From Thereva unica (taxonomy: Eukaryota > Arthropoda > Insecta > Diptera > Therevidae), in contig OX465282.1 in NCBI GenBank assembly GCA_949987705.1, positions 61,501,922 through 61,565,921 on the forward strand: a stretch of DNA of 64,000 nucleotides. The letters are read 5' to 3'. Numbering within the stretch: position 1 is the first letter of the stretch; every line of letters begins with the position of its first letter. Below, piece after piece: positions 43,606 to 52,393 of this stretch. The notes under the pieces were generated by a model. That model had not been told where the DNA came from. It did not search any database and worked only from the letters and a program-made list of their open reading frames with translations. The translations under genes were made by a program, and so were the position numbers.

Positions 43606-44606
43606 AACTTCCCAGTATGATGGATGTTGAATAATATATGATTGGATATTTTAATAATAAATGAACAATAGGCAACATAGAATATATCTATAATACCGAG
43701 AATTTGTCACAATTGTTTATCAATATTTTCGCTAAAATTTCAAACTAAATGTGCGCACTTACAAGATTAGGATGACGAAAATGTATATAAAATTGATGTA
43801 TTAATGTTTTTCGGCACCTCAATGAAGTCGATATAGTTTTTAGTTCGCGCGGTGCCGTGCAGGTACAAAAATCACTTAAATCATTTAAACCAAAAACCGC
43901 TGGACCGAATTTTATAAAAATCTTTTCAGATTATATTGTCGCTAATACGCTTCAAACGGCATCTCACGTAAGTCAATATCTTTCGTGGTTCGGGCGATAT
44001 CGTGCAAGTACAAAAATCGCTTACGCCGCTTAAACAAAAAAAACGGCTGGACCGAATTTTATGAAAATCTTTTCAGATCATATTTTGGTTAATACTCTTC
44101 GAACGGCACGTCAACTAAGTCGATATCTTTTATAGTTCGCGTGATATCGTGCAGGTACAAAAATCACTTAAGTCATTTAAACCAAAAAACCGCTGGGCCG
44201 AATATTATAAAAATCTTTTCAGATTATATTGTCGCTAATACGCTTCGAGCGGCACCTCAAGTAAGTCAATATCTTTCGTGGTTCGGGCGATATCATGCAC
44301 GTACACAAATCACTTACGTCGCTTAAACAAAAAAACGGCTGGACCGAATTTCATGAAAATCTTTTCAGATCATATTTCGGTTAATACGCTTCGAACGACA
44401 CCTCAACGAAGGCGATATCAGTTTTGGTTGGCGCGATATCGTGCAGGAAAAAATGACCACATCCGTACGCACATACACACACACACACATACTTCCTCCT
44501 AATTTTTTGCTTAAAATGCTCCTGGGACCTTGAAAGATGAAAATACGTTGAAATTTTCGATTTCGATTTTCGGACCGATTACAATAACTTCCTATACTGG
44601 GAAGTT
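43606..44606. mobile_element. Hairpin-ended element with a 146 bp tandem array
   Basis: AACTTCCCAGTAT at the left end (43606) is mirrored by ATACTGGGAAGTT at the right (44594-44606); the right end is itself a perfect-looking hairpin AACTTCC...GGGAAGTT. In between, GTGCA(G/A)GTACAAAAATC-type units start at 43856, 44002, 44149, 44295 and 44441, a period of 146-147 bp. No coding region. Just outside the left end, GTGGGTTCGACCC resembles a tRNA B box. Class unknown. Confidence 0.7.
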
Positions 44607-45532
44607 AAAAAAAAACCTGGTTTTAAATGCGGTAAAAGTATAACCCGAGAAAAAAAAATTAGTTATAAAGAGAGAAAATTCTGTGGTCCGACGTATACCT
44701 CAGGGCCAGACGCAGATCCCAGCAAGGAAGGTCACTCCTACCCACCTACTTTAAGGTAATCTAAGTTTTTATTAATTAGCTACAACAAATGTAAATAAAT
44801 AGGTAATATTAGATGTTACAAATAACGAAAAAGAAAAAAATTATGTATATATATACGTAACATCCTAGCATTACACTAACATGAGACATAAATAAAAATA
44901 AATATATATACTTGTTACCTGGATCCAGCGCACATATCTTGTATAAAATTTTTTTTTGAAGAAGTGGTAAAATACAGCTTAAGATTTAAATTAAAGAAAT
45001 ATGGAAAGAAAGACATAAAAAAGAACCCAAAAAAAATGTAAAATTATATCTTTAAGTTTTTTATAACAAAGGAAAAAGAAAACGTACCTATTTTTTGCTT
45101 TAAATCCAAAAAAAAAAAAAAAATAAAAAAAAATAAAAAATATAAATATTAAAAATAATCATAATAAGACAACGGTGGTACACCAACAAAAAAAACCAAA
45201 ACAAACCAATCACCTTCAGTGAATTTTTTTATTTTTTTATTGAAACGCAAAAATTGCGAAGAAACGAAAAGACATTTTTTTATTTTTATTTAATCGATTC
45301 AAATAAATATGTACAAGTTGTAAGGACAGAAATTTTTTTTCTCTTCTCCCCCGCATCCATCTAAAATAAAGAAAGAGAAAATTTTAGAACAAAATTACTA
45401 ACAAGGTGGTGAATTAATTGCTGGCGGAGTAGCCCTGCGCCTGTCCCTGTGCCCTATTGTGGGTTGCATGTACATTTTTTTTGGCTGCTTGCCAAGTATT
45501 TCTTTTTCTTTTTCTGTTCTTCCTGGTATCAT

Positions 45533-45971
45533 GTGAGGAGGCGTGGAGGACAGGAGCATGGCAACTGGTGGGGAGGCTGTGTTGCACGCATACTGTAAGT
45601 ACTTCTAGTAGTTAGTTTTTTTTAGATCTCGCCCTCGTTCGCATCCGCCCGCATGGCTGCGACCTTATAGACACGTAATTTTTAGGTTGTTCAAACTGTC
45701 ATCCCGTTCCTTGTCTCCGTGCGCCACGAACCCTCCCCCCAACCGGCGAGCTAGCTAGAGCATCGCTAGACGTGCCCAAGTCAGGTGTTGTGGAGGCAAA
45801 TCTATTTTTTTTTCGATATCTCTTCCCAGGACTTCGTCCAGCCACTCTTTTGGTCTTTAGAGACCCCTACCTCCTTCCTTCTTTTTGTAAAATGTTTACG
45901 GCCCCTTGTGGCAATAGTATTCTTTCCTACTTTTCTTCGAGCGCATGCTCATCAACCTCCCGACAGTTACA
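45533..45971 (+). repeat. Dispersed module, copy 3
   Basis: Carries GCATGGCAACTGGTGGGGAGGC, GTAAGTACTTC at 45595, a TTTTTTTTAG acceptor-like end at 45625 (31 nt in all), the CACGAACCCTCCCCCC block and the GACAGTTACA end. The end coincides with the end of the LTR-like insertion. Confidence 0.75.
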
Positions 45972-46445
45972 ATGCCATTTGGACTACGCAATGCACCACC
46001 CACGTACCAGCGACTTTTGAATCAAGTGTTGACTGGTCTCAGCCGAATAAAGTGCTTCGTCTATTTAGACGATATTGTGATTTACGGTAATAATAATAAT
46101 AAGTTGGTTGAAGTTCTACAACGGTTAAAGGATTAAAATTTAAAGTTGCAACCTAGTAAATGCAAATTTTTGTGCCGTGAAGTGGCGTATCTCGGGCATG
46201 TCATTACCGATCAAGGTATTAAACCAGATCCCGCTAAAGTATCCGCTATATGTTCAATCTCACCACCCGTAGATAAAAAGCAAGTTAAATCATTTTTGGG
46301 ACTAGTAGGTTACTTTTCAACCCTATTAACAAATTTATTAAAGAAGGACGTTCCTTTCTACTGGGACGCACATTGCGACTAACTGCGTCGAGGCAACCAA
46401 TAAAATGTTTGTTTGTAACCAAAATTTCCCAGTGTATAATAAAAA
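45972..46445 (+). pseudogene. pol: Second half of reverse transcriptase of E2
   Basis: Resumes with MPFGLRNAPPTYQRLL and contains the catalytic FVYLDDIVIYG, then an in-frame TAA at about 46134, CKFLCREVAYLGHV and SFLGLVGYF. A small deletion removes the YRKFI segment before LTNLLKK. Translation remains Pol-like to about 46440. RNase H and integrase are missing from the window between here and the env remnant. Confidence 0.85.
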
Positions 46446-46449
46446 AAAA

Positions 46450-46832
46450 TAATTGGTTAAAAAATTTTTTAAAAAAAATTCTTTTCATTAACTAAAAAAT
46501 GTACTGAAAAGTAAAAAATAAAAAATATTTTAAAGAAAGCGTGAAATTTCAATTTTAATGAAAAAGTTAATTAAAAGAATGGCGCATTTTTCATCAAAAA
46601 ATTTTGTTAGAATTTGAAATTAACAAACCAAAAAATTGAGGGTTATTGTAAATCTCACGCGATTTACAGTTATATTTTCAATTTTTGATGAAAAATGCGC
46701 CATTCTTTTAATTAACTTTTTCGTTAAAATTGAAATTTCACGCTTTCTTTAAAATATTTTTTATTTTTTACTTTTCAGTACATTTTTTAGTTAATGAAAA
46801 GAATTTTTTTTAAAATTTTTTTTTAACCATTT
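46450..46832. repeat. Inverted repeat with ~154 bp arms
   Basis: 46450-46603 and 46679-46832 are near-perfect reverse complements (for example GAATGGCGCATTTTTCATC mirrored by GATGAAAAATGCGCCATTC) around a 75 bp loop. It is AT-rich and non-coding; probably a MITE. Confidence 0.85.
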
Positions 46833-47826
46833 ATTTTATTTTCTACTTTTTAGTTTATTATATGTATTCCGCCATTTTATGATGGCAATTCTATTAGATT
46901 TAAAATTACGTCACACAGTTTACTGTATTCATTTGATACCCATGTCGTGGGCTCGGTGGAACATAATTGCAAAAACGGCCGCCATCTCGGAACCGTCTTC
47001 TTGATTTTTTTACAAAAAGGTCAGATTGCATTTAGTACTTATACATGATGAGTTGAACTCAAGTTGAACCCAAGTCTAACTACATGTAAACGGGAGTCGA
47101 GTTGGGTTAAGGTTGACTGAACTCGACCCAGCTCTGCTACCTGGGTTTAGTTGAAATTATGCATACGGACATGAGTTCAGTATTTGAGTAGTTGAATTTA
47201 GTTGACAGCAGCATCTCTGTGTTTGTTTGTGATTTTTTGTAACGTGTATTGCTTCTTTATTATCAACTCACCCTTAACTCAACTATTCATCTCATCATTC
47301 ATACACATTAACCACCCGAACTACGAGTGTGTGCAAAATTGGAAGTTGATCGATTATATTTTCTACTTTTTAGTCTATTATAAGCTTTCCGCAATTTAGT
47401 GTTGGCCGCCATTTTGAATTTGGAATGACGCCACATAGCTTATTGTGTTCTACCTGTCCTTTCATTTGATACCCATGTCAGAGGGCCGCGGAGCACAATT
47501 TCAAAAATCGGGCGCCATTTTGGAACCGCCATCTTGATATTTTTACAAAATGGCCAGATTGCATTGTCATCCAAACTAAACGTGTATGCAAAATTTCAGC
47601 TCTATCCGAAACCGGGAAGTGGGTCAAATTTAACTTCCAAGATTTGACGACAAACAGTGGCACAATTTCAAAAATCGGGCGCCATTTTGGAACCGCCATC
47701 TTGATATTTTTACAAAATGGCCAGATTGCATTGTCATCCAAACTAAACGTGTATGCCAAATTTCAGCTCTATCCGAATCCGGGAAGTGGGTCAAATTTAA
47801 CTTCCAAGATTTGACGACAAACAGTG
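46833..47826. repeat. Dispersed repeat of unknown class, two diverged copies plus a 168 bp tandem duplication
   Basis: TTTTCTACTTTTTAGT...CATTTGATACCCATGTC...CGCCAT...TTACAAAA(A/T)GG is present at about 46845-47035 and again at 47358-47560. The final part is duplicated in tandem: 47491-47658 and 47659-47826 are nearly identical, starting GCACAATTTCAAAAATCGGG. 47036-47345 interrupts the first copy and may be another insertion. No coding capacity. Confidence 0.75.
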
Positions 47827-47849
47827 TAAGTTAAATAAAAGAATTTAAT

Positions 47850-48240
47850 AATAACAATTGCCTAATAAACCTAAGTTTAGGAAAGCTAGATCCCAACGAT
47901 TGCGAATTGAGGATAATAAACCTCACACATGAAATCTGGGTTCCTCTCCATCAAATAAACACCTGGGTGTATATGGTGCCAACAAAAACTCCATTAAGAG
48001 TAATATGCAACGACTATATTTATACTATAACGATTCAAAATAGCGGAACTCTCACTTTGGATACCGGCTGAAAGGGCAAAACCATTGATGTCAATATCGA
48101 AACCATATTAGACTCAAATCCGCGAAATACTAATCTCAAGAAATACCACTTTGGCAACACTTTCTCAGAGCTCTTACAAAATTTACACACTAACGTATCC
48201 ATTCATTCAATAAAACCTCCCAAATCTGTATATCTCAAGG
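47850..48240 (+). pseudogene. env: Env remnant of E2, C-terminal half
   Basis: From about 47925 the frame gives EIWVPLHQINTWVY and a PLRVICNDY segment followed by SGTLTLDTG, matching the ectodomain part of gypsy-type Env. An in-frame TGA at about 48070 replaces a cysteine codon. The frame stops at 48240 where a MITE is inserted and, after that MITE and the Harbinger element, continues at 51541. The front of env is missing. Non-functional. Confidence 0.78.
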
Positions 48241-48515
48241 TGTTGAGAAAATGTAGCCTCAACTTTAATTTAGCTCGACTTCAAGTCTACTACGCTCAAC
48301 TTTAAATCTATTACGTGGAAAATTTATACGCTGCTACTTCTTCCTGCCGGCTAAAAAGCAACGCCATTCGAATCAAAAAAGTTCAAACTTTCAGACGTCG
48401 TCTCCACCAGTGTTCCAATTGTGTTACAAAATTTTACCTTTAAAACTGATTTAAAATTGAGCGTAGTAGACTTGAAGTCGAGCTAAATTAAAGTTGAGGC
48501 TACATTTTCTCAACA
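48241..48515. mobile_element. 275 bp MITE with 58 bp terminal inverted repeats
   Basis: The first 58 bases (TGTTGAGAAAATGTAGCCTC...) are matched by the inverted last 58 bases without an obvious mismatch. CAAGG at 48236-48240 and 48516-48520 is a 5 bp target duplication. No coding capacity. It sits in the env remnant. Confidence 0.93.
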
Positions 48516-48693
48516 CAAGGGAATTGACTTAGATAGTGTAATACCATGTTTCCATCGCACTTGAAATCCGCAGGTTTTGACAAAACGATTTGGCGAAATC
48601 CAAATGTGTTTCCATCGCACCAGGCAGTTTTCGCTTGTCATCTGTCATAATAAACTTGCAATCGAAATTTTAAAAGTATTAAAAGTATTTAAA

Positions 48694-50168
48694 ATGGAGG
48701 AAATTGCAGTGCAATACAAACAAATAAATAAAAATTTTAAAGAAATAATGAATTTAAATACTGACAGTGGTGATGTAACATCAAAACTGATTAATTTGCA
48801 AAGAATACGGTGTAAAATAAGGAAAAACATAAACACTTTCCAAAGGAAAAATTTATTGCTTTCGAGCTTAATAATAAGCGGCAGAAAGCAGCAAAGACAA
48901 TGGAAAAAGGTAGTAAGACGTAAAGTATAATCTGACTCTTTTACTTATATTGCTTATAGTTTCGTACAGGAAAATTTTGGGAGAAAGAAGTCCCCACATA
49001 TAACGATGATGAATTTAAGGAAGTCTTCCGAATGAGACGGGACTCTTTCAATTTACTTTGTAGTAAATTGTCTAATCTACGGAGAATGGACACGGCATTT
49101 AGAAAATGCATTTTATTGGAGAAGCGAGTTGCAATAGCCTTATATGCTCTTGCTTCATCAGCAGAGTATAGGAGTATTGGCGCATTGTTCGGTGTCGGTA
49201 AATCGACAGTTTGCAATTTAGTGCAGCAGTTCTGTAAGGAAATTTGGAGAGTGCTGAAGCCTGAATTTTTAAGTTATTTTCCTTTAACGCGGGACACCAT
49301 TAAAGATTCTGTGGAAGGTTTCGAGTTACTAGGATTTCCACAATGTTTAGGTGCATTAGGTAATTTCAGCAAAATTGGATCTTTTGTTTTGAACTATGTA
49401 GTATTATCCTTTTGTATAGATGGCTGTCACATTGAGGTTCGGCCCCACAAATATGAAGCCTATGACTACTTTAATTACAAAGGGTGGTACTCAATAGTTT
49501 TATTGGCACTGGTGGATTATAGGTAGTTGTAATATATTGTGATTGAAATAATTTTGACAAATGAATTTACTTGCAGATATCGTTTTCTTTATGTAAATGT
49601 TGGCTCCCCTGGGCGATGTAACGATTCCAGCATTTATGAAAGCTCTTTATTGAAAAAAGAGCTAGAAAAACCTATATTAAAGGAAATGAGTCGAGAAATC
49701 AATGGCGTTAAAGTCCCAGTGTTAATACTTGGTGATTCAGCTTTTCGCTTTTCCACCCAGTTGATGCAACCTTACCCTTTCAATACCACTACCGATCCCA
49801 TCGAAAAAGGATTTAATAAAACTCTGTCAAGCAGTCGCAGAGTTGTGGAAAATGCGTTCGGCCATTTGAAAGCTCGCTTCAGACGGATCGGCAAAGGGCT
49901 TGATAATAGTATAGAACATGCTGCACTAATTATTAAAAGTTGTTGCGTTTTGCATAACTTTTTAAATGCACATAATGAAATCATAAATGAGACTTGGATG
50001 GAGATAAGCAAACATCAAGGAAGGGTAGAAAATGGACAACCAGCAGAAGCAGATAGCTTCAATGATCACGATCCAACACCAAAAAGAATACGCGAAGCCA
50101 TTGCATTATACATAGGTACAACAAATTCAGTCTTTAATATATTTTTATTAACATTAGTTTTTCCTTAA
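48694..50168 (+). CDS. Harbinger (HARBI1-like) DDE transposase, four exons
   Basis: Predicted exons 48694-48919, 48970-49359, 49420-49522 and 49577-50168 keep frame and give about 436 residues. All introns are short with GT...AG borders; the second (60 bp) is a multiple of three and would read through as an insert between GFPQCLGAL and DGCHIEV. DDE_Tnp_4 motifs: DGCHI (first D), DYFNYKGWYS, VGSPGRCNDSSIY, ILGDSAFR (second D), and RVVENAFGHLKARFR (E). It would cut and join element ends in the nucleus. An in-frame ATG at 48577 exists, but 48694 leaves a plausible 5' UTR and lies outside the terminal repeat. No stops in the spliced frame. Confidence 0.9.
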
Positions 50169-50387
50169 CACAAATAAACTTTAACTATATCGAATTCAGT
50201 CTTTAAAGTAAAAAAAATACACATTATTAATTCATTTTTAGTTAACATTACAGTACATCACATTCAAAGTATAAATATATTAAAAATTCATTAGTTAACA
50301 GTAGGTACATATTCTTCAGTCATTATCACTTCTTTTTATTTCATTTTATCTATTGCACGTTATTTCCGTTTTTCTCTTTTAATACTT

Positions 50388-51270
50388 TTAAAAATGCATT
50401 TTCAAATTTTTCGTTATACTATCAACAAATCTCTCCAAAATATTGTTTCTTCTTTGTTCTTCTTTGATTTGCTCCTTTTGTAACGATAAAATTTGTTCAT
50501 CCACTTCCTTACTTCGCTTCATTTCTTCCGAAATTTGGGTATTATTTTTTTTTAATTCATTCAAAATTTGCTGTTGAAAATTATTGAATCGTTTTTTTGG
50601 TATTTCAGCTGGTACCGGAGATACTCCAGAAGCTGCAGTTAGACATGGGTTTGATGATGATGCTCTTTCATCGGAGCCTGCAGAAGTTGACCACTCTTCG
50701 TCTACAAGTGATATTTCCATTTCATCGAGATATGCAGCATCATAACTAATGGAATTATCTGTAAAATCAAAAGAAAGTATTAAAAATATATTTTAATTAC
50801 TACTACAAATATGTTTTTTATTCACCATCCATAATGCTGTCTTCAACAAGTCCATTGGGGTTGTTAATTTTAAAACCTCCAATGAATGAATGTATTTTAA
50901 AATACAATGGCCACGATGAAGGCGATCCTCCCGACTTCCCTATAATTGCTTTTTCTTTTCTGGAAGAAAAGGTCAGACGTTTTATTTAAAAATAGGTAAT
51001 ATTTATATTGCGTGCAAAGCGACGTACTCACCGATACCGATTTGTCAAGTTGTGAATCTTATTTTGGATTTCTTTGGCGCAAAATCCGCATCCCCGTGCC
51101 CGTAATTCATCCTCCATTTCGGCAAAAATGTGGGTGTTTTTGCGTTGGCCTCTTAATTGATTTATTTTCTCCTCCCACACATCCACTAACATTTGCTCCT
51201 CATTGTTGGTCCACTTTTTCCGCGCTTTATATGTTCTTTTTTTTGTTATCGCACTTTTTCAGCCATTGTA
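50388..51270 (-). CDS. Harbinger Myb/SANT-like protein, three exons
   Basis: Minus-strand exons: about 51270-51032, 50959-50826 and 50758-50388; the donors are GTGAGT and GTGAAT, the acceptors TTCCAG and TTACAG. Exon 1 has a Myb_DNA-bind_4-type trihelix (WTNNEEQMLVDVWEEK, HIFAEMEDELRARG, KEIQNKIHNLTNRY). The last exon ends in a charged, coiled-coil-like segment (ILNELKKNNTQISEEMKRSK). In PIF/Harbinger elements this protein recruits the transposase to nucleus and DNA. A one-base shift in an A8 run near 51230 separates the ATG of MAEKV from the domain frame, so either the start is downstream or there is an error or lesion. Confidence 0.78.
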
Positions 51271-51540
51271 AAGAATTCGAGAATATAATGACAACTGACA
51301 AATTTCTCAGCTGATTATACATGCTGAGTTGGCTGAATGGTCATTTAGCTAGGTTTAGATCCAAGATAAATAGAAACTATTACAATTTATCTTGGTTTAG
51401 ATAAAGATTTCATTGAAATCTCCCCAGTGAGGAGATTTCATTTTATATGCCAAAACATGAGATTTCACATGAGATTTCGTCCGAAATCCTCATTTTTGCC
51501 GAAATCGGAAGATTTCGAGTGCGATGGAAACATGGTATAA

Positions 51541-51749
51541 GCTTAACTATAAAAGGCATTAAGAAAAATAATGAGTATCTCATTATTACTAAGCAAAATG
51601 GTAGTCATCATTCTGTAATTTTTATAAATTTTCTGCCACTGATTATTATGTTTATAGCAATCTTAGGATATATAACCTTTAAGAAGGTGATCAAGTGCCG
51701 AATCAAATGTAATAATGGCGAACAGCCTTCCCGACCCACACAGGCATAA
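51541..51749 (+). pseudogene. env: Env transmembrane end of E2
   Basis: After the Harbinger TAA duplication the env frame resumes. It contains a hydrophobic segment of about 18 residues (FLPLIIMFIAILGYITF) followed by the basic KKVIKCRIKC cytoplasmic tail, and ends at the stop at 51747-51749. This is the membrane anchor and tail of the glycoprotein. Confidence 0.8.
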
Positions 51750-51853
51750 AAGAAATTCCATTCCAGATGATACTTTAGTTAATATTGTATGATTCACTAT
51801 TTCCAAACAAGAAGCTCCCAATAAAGTTATATGTAAAAACAAAACTATAAATA

Positions 51854-51856
<3 letters not shown>

Positions 51857-51895
<39 letters not shown>
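51857..51895 (+). repeat. T(39-40) tract
   Basis: An uninterrupted run of about 39 T just before the polypurine tract of E2. Confidence 0.95.
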
Positions 51896-51898
<3 letters not shown>

Positions 51899-52298
51899 GA
51901 AGGGAGAAATGTTGTGAAATAAATTTTTAGCCACATGCATGTAATTTGAGATCCTTTATCCGGCCTCAGGAATGCACGCCATAAACATTCTCAGTTATAA
52001 ATTCGAAATCATAATTGTCAAATTCACGATCATATTATCAAACGGAAAATGCAAGATTAGCAAATTCAGCCATATCCGATCTTATCCATACACATTTCTT
52101 AAACACGTGCATTGCTGAGTCCGCATAAACGAATTCAAAATATGGGGACTGAGCTCCAATGAAAAAGATGATAAAGTCAGTCGATGTATAACGCTAACAG
52201 AGGAAGCCTCAAATAAATTGCTTTTGAATAGTTGCGCGTTTTGTTTGTTTGATATTGTTTTCTTTTAATAATTAACAGCGGTCGACTCAGACGCAACA
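51896..52298 (+). repeat. Polypurine tract and complete 3' LTR of E2
   Basis: AAGGAAGGGAGAAA at 51895-51908 precedes TGTTGTGAAATAAATTTT; the LTR ends GACGCAACA at 52298, about 390 bp with TG...CA ends. Its last 122 bp match the 5' LTR remnant. Confidence 0.88.
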
Positions 52299-52393
52299 TA
52301 AGCAGTAATTGTAATGATTCAGACGTTAGAATTAATAAACGTTTTTAACTTGAAATAATCTTTTTAGTTGATATATAACAGTGGCAACGAGGA
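52299..52393 (+). repeat. End of an LTR and primer-site region of Mag-like element E3
   Basis: ATTAATAAACG...TTGATATATAACA (52380) followed by GTGGCAACGAGGA is the arrangement seen at the start of Mag-clade elements. E2 probably inserted into, or next to, this LTR. Confidence 0.5.

Larger units (their letters stand above)
42468..45971 (+). mobile_element. LTR-like insertion (long solo LTR?) in the E2 RT gene
   Basis: Begins TGTAACGGTCGG and ends CCGACAGTTACA, a near-perfect terminal inverted match with TG...CA ends. It is bracketed by ATGC (42464-42467 and 45972-45975), and the RT reading resumes exactly if one ATGC is dropped. No coding region or primer-binding site lies inside, and I found no second internal copy of either end, so it behaves as one LTR. 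Without the nested 1.0 kb element it would be about 2.5 kb, very long for an insect LTR, although long LTRs of about 2 kb are known in Ulysses. The last 440 bp are copy 3 of the dispersed module. Confidence 0.72.
48542..51537 (+). mobile_element. Complete PIF/Harbinger transposon
   Basis: Ends TACCATGTTTCCATCGCACT and the inverted AGTGCGATGGAAACATGGTA, with homology continuing to about 27 bp. TAA at 48539-48541 and 51538-51540 is the 3 bp TWA target duplication typical of Harbinger. It holds a plus-strand DDE transposase gene and a convergent minus-strand Myb-like gene, the standard two-gene set. The element length is 2996 bp. It is nested in env 26 bp from the 275 bp MITE. Confidence 0.95.
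36171..52298 (+). mobile_element. Errantivirus-like element E2, LTR to LTR, heavily nested
   Basis: 5' LTR remnant at 36171-36291 and 3' LTR at 51909-52298 are the same sequence in the same orientation. Between them, in order, are primer-binding site, repeat-rich leader, gag, protease, RT, remains of env and a polypurine tract. The original element is broken by a SINE, a LINE fragment, a 3.5 kb LTR-like insertion, a MITE and a Harbinger element, and its RNase H, integrase and front env are gone. Confidence 0.8.

Noticed and set aside
45772..46090. Two overlapping frames across the module/RT border
   Set aside because: Both read out of the repeat into RT in the wrong frame; the real RT frame starts at 45972.
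51012..51314. 100-residue plus-strand frame
   Set aside because: Antisense shadow of the Myb-like exon of Harbinger.
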